A stretch of DNA of 18,012 nucleotides from an uncultured Alistipes sp. (lineage in GTDB: Bacteria; Bacteroidota; Bacteroidia; Bacteroidales; Rikenellaceae): assembly GCA_934754975.1 (NCBI GenBank), contig CAKVKI010000022.1, positions 1 through 18,012 on the forward strand, written 5' to 3'. Both the position numbers and the translations under genes were made by a program. The notes below the pieces were generated by a model, which was given only the letters and a program-made list of their open reading frames with translations, had not been told where the DNA came from and searched no databases. Below are positions 7,023 to 13,889 of this stretch, piece by piece; within the stretch, counting starts at the first letter, position 1; each line of letters begins with the position of its first letter.

Positions 7023-7238
7023 TTTTAGGGATGTACGCTGCCCGGCGGCGCCGGGAGGGAATCTGCGTTCGGACGGATGCCGTCGTGCGAATAATCGCTG
7101 CCTGCCGGCGCTTCAGCCGTATTGCAGTGCGGATTTGAAACGGCAGACGGCCGGAAAGACTGCCGGCGGGGAAGCTGAATCCGTGTCCGCGGCGGCGGAA
7201 TCCGGGCGAACCGGAAGAACATTGCGGAGGTCCCGGAT

Positions 7239-7276
7239 AAAAAAAAGCGGCAGACCGCGCCTCTTCGGTCTACCGC
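7239..7276 (-). terminator. Intrinsic terminator of the large lipoprotein gene
   Basis: On the minus strand an 11-bp stem with one mismatch (7276-7266 pairing with 7257-7247, arms of the type GCGG..AGACCG) encloses an 8-base loop and runs into eight T residues (7246-7239). It is 140 bases beyond the lipoprotein stop, so the message has a long 3' untranslated region. Confidence 0.85.
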
Positions 7277-7343
7277 AAGCAGGAATGTTACTTGAAATGG
7301 GAGTTGTTGTTAACCAAAAAACTTTGGGATGTGCTTCCTGCTT
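7277..7343 (-). other. Structured 3' untranslated segment
   Basis: A perfect 9-bp inverted repeat, AAGCAGGAA (7277-7285) and TTCCTGCTT (7335-7343), brackets about 49 bases and abuts the terminator stem. A smaller hairpin CCAAA-AAAC-TTTGG lies inside at 7314-7327. It could stabilise the mRNA 3' end or be a 3'-derived small RNA; neither is shown. Confidence 0.4.
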
Positions 7344-7415
7344 TGGGGAATTTGTTTCCCGCGCTCCCGGCGCCGCCCTGAAGGCCGGCGCCGGAATAGC
7401 GGAAAAGGGGGATTA

Positions 7416-10400
7416 CTATTTTTTGTTATCGAACGTCAGCGTAATGTTCATCGGGTACTCTTTCTTTGCGTACTGCTCGGTTGCATCCAGCGAATACTTG
7501 TAGGTGAAGGTTACCTGAATCTGAGCCGTTATTTTACCGCCCAGCAGGTCGTCGGATGCGGCGACAGTCATTTCACCGGTGGCCGGGTCGAATTTGAAGC
7601 GCGCGAAGTCTTGCGTGCCTACGGCGCTCGAGTACGAAGCCTCCCCGAACTTAACATCGAAGTCGTATGCGCCCGTTGCGAAAGCCGTTACGCCGTTTAC
7701 ATCAACCAACTCATTGCCGAAGATGTCGCGCGGACGCATCTCTTTCGGAGAGCCGTAGTTTTTAGCGGCCAGTACTTTCTCCCAAACATTGACAGTTGCA
7801 GCCGTCTTGACAGTTATCGGCGTTGCGAGTGTGTTGAAGTTTGTGCCCCAGCTTGCGATGTCGATCGGGTTGGTGAGGATAACCTTGAAGGTCTTCGAAT
7901 GGACGGGCAGACCCTCGTAAGTCATCTCGGCAATTACGTCTACGGAGTTCAGACCGCAGCCGTTCCAGTTCATAGTCCAAGTTTCCGGCAATGTAACGTC
8001 GGTTCCGTTGGTGATAGCCGGTACCGGAGTTACCGAAGGCGTCGTTGCAGCCAGCGAGAACGTCAGACCGACCTTCGCAGGATTGGCATCCTCAGGATAT
8101 TTTGCATTGTAGGCATTGGTCAGGGTGATGGTTTCGACCGCGAAACTGTTGCCGCTCTTGTCTGCCGTACCCATGACTACTACATTGCCCTCGGCATTGA
8201 GGCTGGTGCCCTTGGCCAGATAGAAGCCCTGATCCTTGTTGATCGTTACGCTGCCCTCGATTGCGATCGAGAAGACTGCATCGGCGATCTTGTAGCAAGC
8301 GTCCTCGGGTGCCGTGAAGGTATAGGACTCGGCATTGTCGAAGTCTACATAGCTGCGCTGGAAGTCTACGCACAGACGGTCGCGGACAGCGCTGCTTGCG
8401 CCCTGAGCGATTCCGTTGTAACGAACGGATGCTTCGAGAGCCTGAGTCGTGGCGTTCTTCTGTTCGTTGTTCTCCATTTCACCGGCCTTGCTGGTCTGGC
8501 GCATGAAGGCGAGGAATTCATCGGCATCGGCGAAGAAGGTCTGATCATCGGGAAGCAGTTCGTAAACGGCTTCTTTCGCAAAGTTTTCCTGTGCGATAAC
8601 CGTCAGTACCTTTCCTCCATAACTTGTGATCTTGGCCTCAGGCATATTCAGCGTATATTTGAGATCGGTAGGCAGACCTGTGAAGGTGATCTTGCCTTTC
8701 AGCGTTATCTCCTCGGCCTGACCGAGAGCTATGGTCTTCTCGATATCGAGCGTACCAGAGCCGCCCTTATAACCGCCAATCCAATAGTCGAAGAACTTGG
8801 CGTCGCCGTCGGTGTTGATCGTCGGGAGGTTTACGGACTGAATCTGGATGCCCTTGTTAACCGTTCCGGCTTCGTCGCCGTAGGTGACGGTCCATGCGTT
8901 ATCTGCTTCAACCGAGGTTTTGAACAGGTCGTACTGAGCCTTTGTGAGTTTATTAGCTCCTGCAGCATCGAAGACGATGTTCCGGATAAGATAAGCGCCA
9001 TTCGTCGAGTAAATCGAGTAGTTCCATGTAGCGCCGGCATTGAGGTTCTCGATGGCGGGCAGCTGGAAGGGCTTGAGGGTGGTCGTTGCGGTATAAACAT
9101 CGCCGTTGTTTGTCGCAATGTTCGTAGTTCCGTCAACAGCGTGGATGGCGGCTTTAACCTGATCCTCGATGGTTTTTCCTACGTTGGCAGGAACACCTTC
9201 CTCGATCGTGATTTCAACGAGTTTTCCTTTAGCCTCGGCATTCTTCATCGGATCGGCGGGATCAAAAGTGACCTTCGTCATATTCGGACTAATGGTCCAC
9301 TTTTCGCGGGTGTAGACGGGCGTTGCATCAAGTTCTACGTCCCATTTGCCCTGCTCGGCAGCTTTCTGGAGCGAAATGATAGTCTTTCCCATCTTGTAGG
9401 CGAAGAAGTATCCGTCGAACATGGTCAGCGGCTCTTTTTGATTGTAGATCATTTCGTATTCGGCGCCGGCAGCGGGGAACTCAACGAATTTTTTCTCCTC
9501 GCCTTCTTCCTTGGCAAGGACAATGTTGTCGATAACGTTGTCGTCGTCACCTACCGTAGGAATGTAAGCGGTCGTGTATTCGATTCCGGTGTCGACCGAC
9601 GACTCTTCATCGTTGGTTGCCGACGAATTGCTGGCCACTTTCAAGGCGATAGCATAAGTCTCGGCGTCTGCCGAAGGAACTGCATCAGACGGGTAGATGT
9701 AATCCGTGCTTACGAACATTGTGATCTTACCGTCTTCGGAGCCTACAACATCGCCTTCGATCTCGAACTTGGGAGCCTCGGCGCGCGTAACCTTTTCGGG
9801 AATGAACGAGAATACATTTTTCGTAGCGTTATGCTGAGCAGCAAGTTTTGTCGCCAGCGTTTTGGGCGAAACGAGGAATGTCATCTGACTCTTAGCGCCC
9901 GTTGTCAGACGAATGGTCTGGTCGTTTGCAGTGAGGACAATACCGCCGAAATTAGCGATGCCGTTGATGTTCTTGGGAACATAAACCAGCGATTGAATAC
10001 GACCGGCGAGGTCGCTGATTTGGCCTTCGAGTACGCTAAGACGCTCGTTGAGGGCGTCGATCTGGCCCTGAAGGTTTGTTGAGAGCGCATCGAGTTTCGA
10101 TTTCAGCTCTTTGCCGATAAGGCCGTCCTCGGCAAGGGCCGAAGTGATAATGCCGTTTACTCCGTTCAGGAATTCCGTGCATTCTGCGTTAAAGGTGCCT
10201 TTCACCTCGGCGAGTGTTGTTTTGGCGTCGATGGCCTCCTGCAGACGCTGCTCGAGCAGAGCCAGCGTGCCGCCGTTCTTGGTCATCTCCTCCATCCACG
10301 CCTTGAGCGTGCCGATTTCCTCTTCGGCGGCGTCCATGCGGCCTTCGATGCCGGTTTTGAATTCACCGTAAGTCTCGAGGAATTTCTCGTAAGTCTCTTT

Positions 10401-11132
10401 CAGCAGGTAGTTGTCGAGCATGGCTACCACGTCGGCTTTGGCGGCGTCGATATAGCCCTTGACCGTCTGACCTTCGGGGAACCCGGCGCAAAGGGCCTGC
10501 AGTACCGAAACAGCCTCGGCATTCTTCGCCAGAGCTTCGTTCGTCGCTTTTGTGAAGGCGTCGTAGTCCGACTGGTTCACCTTGCCGGCGATCTGCTCCT
10601 TCATCGTCTCGATCTGGGCCTTGATGGCGTCGATCGCTTCGTTGCAAGCCGTAATCTTGGCATCCAAAGCAGCAATTTCGCCTGCGAATTTGGAATCCAA
10701 TGCCGCCAGTTTCTGATCGATCACCGTCTTGGTGTAGTAGTTGGCGGACAGATCGTCGGCAACCTTTTTGATCTCGGCTTTGAGGGCCGTATTGTAACCT
10801 TCTACTTTCGTACTCAGGGCGTTCAGGTCGCTTGTGAGTTTCTTGATATCTGCATCGTGGGTGTCTTTCAGCGACTTGATCGATGCTTCAAGTGCGCTCT
10901 TTGCTGCTGCCAGATCCGAAGCCTGTTTTTCCAGGGCGGTCTTCAACTCTGCGTCGGCTGCTTTATAAGCGGCTTCAAGTGACGTGATCGACGAGTTGAT
11001 CGCGGTGATCTGCTGCTCGACGCTGGCGAGCTTGCCCGTTTCCAACTGGTCGATACGACCGTTCACTTTGTCGATATCGTCGTCGTAGTCTTTACAACCG
11101 ACACCGGCTAACATTGTTCCCGTTAAGAACAA
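7416..11132 (-). CDS. Large coiled-coil surface lipoprotein with 5'-truncated signal peptide
   Basis: An open frame of 1238 codons counted from TTG 11132. Its first residues, LFLTGTMLAGVGC, are the hydrophobic end and lipobox of a lipoprotein signal, but the basic N-terminus is missing; an in-frame stop lies just upstream and no ATG supplies it. The alternative ATG at 11114 leaves only six residues before the lipid cysteine. After Cys13 comes KDYDDDID, an acidic run like the Bacteroidota surface-export signal. Residues about 20-385 form a long alpha-helical coiled coil (for example LSVLEGQISDLAGRIQSL). The rest, to 1238, is beta-rich with no catalytic motif I recognise. The layout resembles Bacteroidales proteins annotated as PL29-lyase N-terminal-domain proteins, a label that says little about function. 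A tyrosine recombinase gene ends 72 bases upstream. As drawn it is probably a silent or recombination-dependent gene. Confidence 0.8.
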   Translation of the reverse strand: MFLTGTMLAGVGCKDYDDDIDKVNGRIDQLETGKLASVEQQITAINSSITSLEAAYKAADAELKTALEKQASDLAAAKSALEASIKSLKDTHDADIKKLTSDLNALSTKVEGYNTALKAEIKKVADDLSANYYTKTVIDQKLAALDSKFAGEIAALDAKITACNEAIDAIKAQIETMKEQIAGKVNQSDYDAFTKATNEALAKNAEAVSVLQALCAGFPEGQTVKGYIDAAKADVVAMLDNYLLKETYEKFLETYGEFKTGIEGRMDAAEEEIGTLKAWMEEMTKNGGTLALLEQRLQEAIDAKTTLAEVKGTFNAECTEFLNGVNGIITSALAEDGLIGKELKSKLDALSTNLQGQIDALNERLSVLEGQISDLAGRIQSLVYVPKNINGIANFGGIVLTANDQTIRLTTGAKSQMTFLVSPKTLATKLAAQHNATKNVFSFIPEKVTRAEAPKFEIEGDVVGSEDGKITMFVSTDYIYPSDAVPSADAETYAIALKVASNSSATNDEESSVDTGIEYTTAYIPTVGDDDNVIDNIVLAKEEGEEKKFVEFPAAGAEYEMIYNQKEPLTMFDGYFFAYKMGKTIISLQKAAEQGKWDVELDATPVYTREKWTISPNMTKVTFDPADPMKNAEAKGKLVEITIEEGVPANVGKTIEDQVKAAIHAVDGTTNIATNNGDVYTATTTLKPFQLPAIENLNAGATWNYSIYSTNGAYLIRNIVFDAAGANKLTKAQYDLFKTSVEADNAWTVTYGDEAGTVNKGIQIQSVNLPTINTDGDAKFFDYWIGGYKGGSGTLDIEKTIALGQAEEITLKGKITFTGLPTDLKYTLNMPEAKITSYGGKVLTVIAQENFAKEAVYELLPDDQTFFADADEFLAFMRQTSKAGEMENNEQKNATTQALEASVRYNGIAQGASSAVRDRLCVDFQRSYVDFDNAESYTFTAPEDACYKIADAVFSIAIEGSVTINKDQGFYLAKGTSLNAEGNVVVMGTADKSGNSFAVETITLTNAYNAKYPEDANPAKVGLTFSLAATTPSVTPVPAITNGTDVTLPETWTMNWNGCGLNSVDVIAEMTYEGLPVHSKTFKVILTNPIDIASWGTNFNTLATPITVKTAATVNVWEKVLAAKNYGSPKEMRPRDIFGNELVDVNGVTAFATGAYDFDVKFGEASYSSAVGTQDFARFKFDPATGEMTVAASDDLLGGKITAQIQVTFTYKYSLDATEQYAKKEYPMNITLTFDNKK
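11114..11132. repeat. Recombination-core-like inverted repeat at the lipoprotein 5' end
   Basis: TTGTTC (11114-11119) and GAACAA (11127-11132) are perfect inverted arms around a 7-base spacer CCGTTAA. Arms plus a 6-8 base crossover are the usual form of a tyrosine recombinase core site. It falls on the codons where the signal peptide is cut short and lies next to a recombinase gene. Use as a crossover site is inferred. Confidence 0.45.
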
Positions 11133-11188
11133 AGTGTATGTTATGTTACAATATGATTATTAAGTAGTTGGCATTTTATACAAAGGGG

Positions 11189-11211
11189 CGGTTTACACAA
11201 TGGTTTACAAA
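11189..11211 (+). repeat. Direct repeat, copy 1, at the 3' end of the recombinase gene
   Basis: A 23-base sequence containing two GGTTTAC units 12 bases apart (CGGTTTACACAATGGTTTAC, then AAA). It matches the copy at 12672-12694 at 21 of 23 positions. The recombinase stop codon (11207-11205) lies inside it. Confidence 0.75.
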
Positions 11212-12665
11212 CCGGCGCCGGTTTTCGGATCTTTTCGGACCGGGCCGGGGATTTGCCAGACCTGTTTGTTGGCGCTGATGATTTTGTCGGTGTCGAACTC
11301 CTTGAGGTAAGTTTCGATCTCCGCCGGATTGCGGCCCATGTTCTGGGCGATCAGCGGCAGGGGAACGTCGGCGTGATAAAGCCGTGACGCATAGGTGTGG
11401 CGGGCCGAATAGAACGTGATTTTCCGCGACAGGCCGATGCGTTTCGCCGCGCGCTGCAATCCTTGGTTTATCACGTTGTTGGCATAGGTTATACGTTCGA
11501 ATTGACGTTCGGGGTCATCATCGGAGTAGATCGGAAAAACAAAGTCGTTTCCGCTGCCGCCTTTCGCCGTCCGGGCGAACGGTTTCATATAGGGCCAGGC
11601 CACCCGCTGTTCGACCAGAATGTGAATCGGATGCTGCGTCTTGGCGCGGACGATGTTGATTTCGTAAAAAGCGACCCTCTCCTTATGCGCTTCGGCATAC
11701 CGGGAACCGCAGGCCGCGCAGTCCCGGTCGTATTTCTCGCGGTCCGGAATTTCCATGCACACGAGGTCTTTCCACTTCAGGCGGGCCAGATCGACCAGCG
11801 CCAGTCCTTGAAAAATATAGGAGCAGATGAACATCGAGAGCGCAAACTGCTCGGCGTCGAACGCCGCCTGCCGCTCTTCGCCCCTGGGACCGCGGCACGG
11901 AGTGCGCCAGCAGCGTCTTTTCATCGTCCGGGGATCGGGCCTCTTCCGGGTCTTATAATAATATGTGTCGAGGTAGTAGCGGATCAGGCTGTTGAGTTCG
12001 TCGGTTTCGAGCGCCCGCTTGGCGGTCCGCACGTCGAGCCGGCGGCTGAGCCGGAAGCGGTCGAACGGATTGGTGTTCAGCAGTCCGTTCTGGCAGGCGT
12101 AATTCATCAGCGCTTTCAGGGCGCTGAAAAACCGTTTGATGCTCGTGTCGGCATAACGCGTATGCAGGTACTCTTCAAATCCGCCGAGCCATGCACTGTC
12201 CACGTCGAACAGCTCGACGGTCCGGTTCTGCGAAAACCGTTCGATGATATGGAGCAGCGTCCGGTATCCGGCGGCCGTGTTGTGCTTCTGCAGCGTGTCC
12301 CTGAAATAAGCGATTCGTTCTTCGAAGAGGTCGTACAAGTTTTTTTGCGGCGGGGATCTCCGCACCGAGGCTTCGAATATGCGCTGCACGGAATAAGGCG
12401 TCCCCTGCCGTTCGAAATCCAGGACGTTGTTTCTGAGCGCCGTCAGTTCGGAACCGATAATGGCGTTCATGTTCGGGGCCAGCGGGTGCCGTCCGCGCAC
12501 CTCCCGTTTCGCGGCGTTCCAGAATTTCGCCGGACAGGAGAGCCCCGTGCTTTTGTATTTGCGCTTGCTGTTGTAGCAGACCCTTATCAGGATGGGGTGT
12601 TCGCCGTTGGCGAGGGTCTTCGATTTGTAAAGGACCGCAGTGACGGTCGCCTTGGGAATTTTCAT
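11205..12665 (-). CDS. Tyrosine-type recombinase/integrase with arm-binding domain
   Basis: A 486-residue site-specific recombinase. Residues about 1-100 fit the Bacteroidota arm-DNA-binding domain (VTAVLYKSKTLANGEHPILI, TGLSCPAKFWN). Next come a SAM-like core-binding domain (about 108-215) and a catalytic domain to about 470. Visible catalytic positions are K342 in RAKTQHP, R422-H423 in YSARHTYAS and the nucleophile Y453 in ETYLKEF. Two positions deviate: the first catalytic Arg, expected in an RGMxFxD-type motif, is Q286 in FQGLALVDLARLKW, and the GH before the Tyr is G-R445. An unusual insert near residues 238-265 is rich in Arg and Cys, and a CAAC motif follows the WKDL strand. The protein may be divergent, impaired or DNA-binding only. 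Its gene is flanked by a 23-base direct repeat and precedes the truncated lipoprotein gene. Confidence 0.93.
   Translation of the reverse strand: MKIPKATVTAVLYKSKTLANGEHPILIRVCYNSKRKYKSTGLSCPAKFWNAAKREVRGRHPLAPNMNAIIGSELTALRNNVLDFERQGTPYSVQRIFEASVRRSPPQKNLYDLFEERIAYFRDTLQKHNTAAGYRTLLHIIERFSQNRTVELFDVDSAWLGGFEEYLHTRYADTSIKRFFSALKALMNYACQNGLLNTNPFDRFRLSRRLDVRTAKRALETDELNSLIRYYLDTYYYKTRKRPDPRTMKRRCWRTPCRGPRGEERQAAFDAEQFALSMFICSYIFQGLALVDLARLKWKDLVCMEIPDREKYDRDCAACGSRYAEAHKERVAFYEINIVRAKTQHPIHILVEQRVAWPYMKPFARTAKGGSGNDFVFPIYSDDDPERQFERITYANNVINQGLQRAAKRIGLSRKITFYSARHTYASRLYHADVPLPLIAQNMGRNPAEIETYLKEFDTDKIISANKQVWQIPGPVRKDPKTGAGL
11209..11224. repeat. Perfect 16-base palindrome at the recombinase C-terminal codons
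   Basis: AAACCGGCGCCGGTTT is a perfect palindrome without a loop. It overlaps the last three bases of direct repeat copy 1. Its GC core CCGGCGCCGG also occurs at 7385-7394, downstream of the lipoprotein gene, which may be chance in GC-rich DNA. Confidence 0.6.
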
Positions 12666-12671
12666 GTTTTC

Positions 12672-12694
12672 CGGTTTACGCTATGGTTTACAAA
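12672..12694 (+). repeat. Direct repeat, copy 2, just upstream of the recombinase start
   Basis: The second copy of the 23-base repeat (two GGTTTAC units 12 bases apart), differing from copy 1 at two positions. It ends 6 bases before the recombinase ATG on the minus strand, where the translation-initiation region lies. It could be an end of a small mobile unit, an integrase arm site or an autoregulatory operator. Confidence 0.75.
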
Positions 12695-12791
12695 ATGGCG
12701 GCCGAACAGCCTGAAAACAGCCGCTCGGAATTTATATAGGGTTGATAAACAACGAATAATCCGTCCTGTCTCTGCGAAAGAAAACACAATG

Positions 12792-12816
12792 AAAAACCCT
12801 CTCCGGGAGAGGGTTT
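12792..12816 (-). terminator. Intrinsic terminator of the AraC-family gene
   Basis: A perfect 10-bp stem (AAACCCTCTC, loop CGG, GAGAGGGTTT at 12794-12816) is followed on the minus strand by two further T residues, so the RNA ends in UUUUU with three in the stem. It is 24 bases past the AraC-family stop and separates that gene from the recombinase gene. Confidence 0.85.
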
Positions 12817-12839
12817 CGTGCCGTATCTGCGTCGGCGGC

Positions 12840-13763
12840 TCAGCCTTTGCGCTTGTAGCGCGAGGGGCTGGTGCCGGTATGCTGTTTGAAGTATTTGCCG
12901 AAGAACGACTGGGTCGAGAAGTTGAGGTGGTAGGCGATCTCCTGAATGCTCATGCCGGAGTATTTGAGCAGCGCCTTGGCCTCCAGAATCACCGATTCGT
13001 CGATCCAGCGCGCCGCGGTTTTGCCGCTCACCTCCTTGACTACGGATGAAAGGTATTTGGGTGTGATGTTGAGCTGCTTGGCATAGAAGCTGACGTTGCG
13101 TTCGCGTTTGTTGTATTGCTGCAGCAGCGACATGAATTCGTCGAAGAGTACTTCGCAGCGGCCCTGTTTGATCTCGCTCGGCTGTTCGCGCTGGTTGATC
13201 TCGGTGATGATGTAGAACGCCGTGGTGAAAAGCGTGCGGATAATTTCGTGACGGTAACGCTCCTTGTCGCTGCGCAGCATGGTTTTGATGAGCTGGAAGA
13301 GCTGGCGGATTTGGTCCACGTCCTGCGGCGTGACCTCCAGCACGGGGGCTTTGCCGAAGCGCATGTAGACCGGCAGCGACGTCGAGAGGTCGATCTGAAT
13401 CTCATTGACGAACGATTTGGAGAACGCCAGGAAGTAGGCCGCGGCGTTCGACGAACACTTTATCGTGCGGATGATGCTGTCGGGATTGAAAAAGACGATG
13501 GTGTTGGGTTTGACGTTGTAATTCTGCATGTCGATCGACACGGTGGCTTCGCCCGTCATCATGATGATGGCCGAAAAGCCGTCGATCGACGCCGGGTAGT
13601 CGGACGTCGTGTTGTTTTGCGCATCGAGTGTGGTGATGACCAGATCGTCCGACAGGTAGAAGACATCGCTCATCTCCTTTTTGATGCGTGAGATCGAAAC
13701 TTTCCGCAGATTTTCACGCCCGCTTTCCCGCGTCGTCCGTGTCGTTTTGATACTATCCGCCAT
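12840..13763 (-). CDS. AraC-family transcriptional regulator
   Basis: A 307-residue cytoplasmic regulator. Residues about 30-180 resemble an AraC-type N-terminal cupin sensing domain (MTGEATVSIDMQNYNVKPNT, PDSIIRTI). The C-terminal 100 residues form the two-helix-turn-helix AraC domain: FYAKQLNITPKYLSSVVKEV for the first and SIQEIAYHLNFSTQSFFGKY for the second, followed by TGTSPSRYK. That ending is the family signature. Its ligand and targets cannot be told from sequence. The ATG at 13763 fits the promoter 20 bases upstream; an internal Met near residue 31 is a less likely start. It is monocistronic, with its own promoter and terminator. It could control the recombinase or lipoprotein genes downstream, but nothing in the sequence shows this. 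Confidence 0.95.
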   Translation of the reverse strand: MADSIKTTRTTRESGRENLRKVSISRIKKEMSDVFYLSDDLVITTLDAQNNTTSDYPASIDGFSAIIMMTGEATVSIDMQNYNVKPNTIVFFNPDSIIRTIKCSSNAAAYFLAFSKSFVNEIQIDLSTSLPVYMRFGKAPVLEVTPQDVDQIRQLFQLIKTMLRSDKERYRHEIIRTLFTTAFYIITEINQREQPSEIKQGRCEVLFDEFMSLLQQYNKRERNVSFYAKQLNITPKYLSSVVKEVSGKTAARWIDESVILEAKALLKYSGMSIQEIAYHLNFSTQSFFGKYFKQHTGTSPSRYKRKG

Positions 13764-13782
13764 ATCGTCGTGGTTTTTCCGA

Positions 13783-13813
13783 CAAATGTAACAATTTTCG
13801 TCCGAAATCGCAA
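13783..13813 (-). promoter_or_regulatory. Promoter of the AraC-family gene
   Basis: On the minus strand TTG (13813-13811) is followed after 20 bases by TACATTTG (13790-13783), a full match to TAnnTTTG. The start codon lies 19 bases downstream of the box. Confidence 0.8.
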
Positions 13814-13828
13814 GAGCCCGGACGAAAA
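13795..13828. repeat. 10-bp inverted repeat spanning the AraC-gene promoter
   Basis: TTTTCGTCCG (13795-13804) and CGGACGAAAA (13819-13828) are perfect inverted arms around 14 bases. The -33 element lies in the loop and one arm fills the -33/-7 spacer. It may be an autoregulatory operator. It has no T-run expected of a terminator for the lipid-kinase gene. Confidence 0.55.
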
Positions 13829-13889
13829 ATAACGAATTCCGCCGGCAGGCGTCGTCGGAAGGAAACGGTTTTAAAGGCCGGAAACGGCG

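Larger units (their letters stand above)
6963..7415. other. Non-coding interval between the GH2-fold gene and the large lipoprotein gene
   Basis: This stretch of about 450 bases has no convincing gene. It contains the GH2 promoter (6991-7022), a GC palindrome CCCGGCG-G-CGCCGGG (7041-7055), the intrinsic terminator of the lipoprotein gene (7239-7276) and its structured 3' untranslated region. The part from about 7056 to 7238 shows only short GC-rich inverted repeats and nothing I can name. Confidence 0.6.

Noticed and set aside
5412..7028. 538-codon plus-strand open frame opposite the GH2-fold gene
   Set aside because: It is antisense to a well-supported gene with signal peptide and promoter, and no domain is recognisable.
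7041..7055. GC palindrome considered as a terminator
   Set aside because: It has a one-base centre, no T-run on either strand, and no gene ending nearby.
7329..10082. 917-codon plus-strand open frame opposite the large lipoprotein
   Set aside because: It is unusually long, but the sense frame has a lipobox, heptad repeats and a terminator, and the antisense translation is Arg/Cys-rich without any motif.
11080..11190. Frameshifted remains of the missing lipoprotein signal start
   Set aside because: I read the minus strand in all frames; the only upstream ATG runs to a stop after three codons (ATG CCA ACT ACT TAA), and no hydrophobic basic-ended segment is present.
11397..13049. 550-codon plus-strand open frame across the recombinase and AraC genes
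   Set aside because: It runs antisense through two well-supported genes and a terminator, so it is a shadow.
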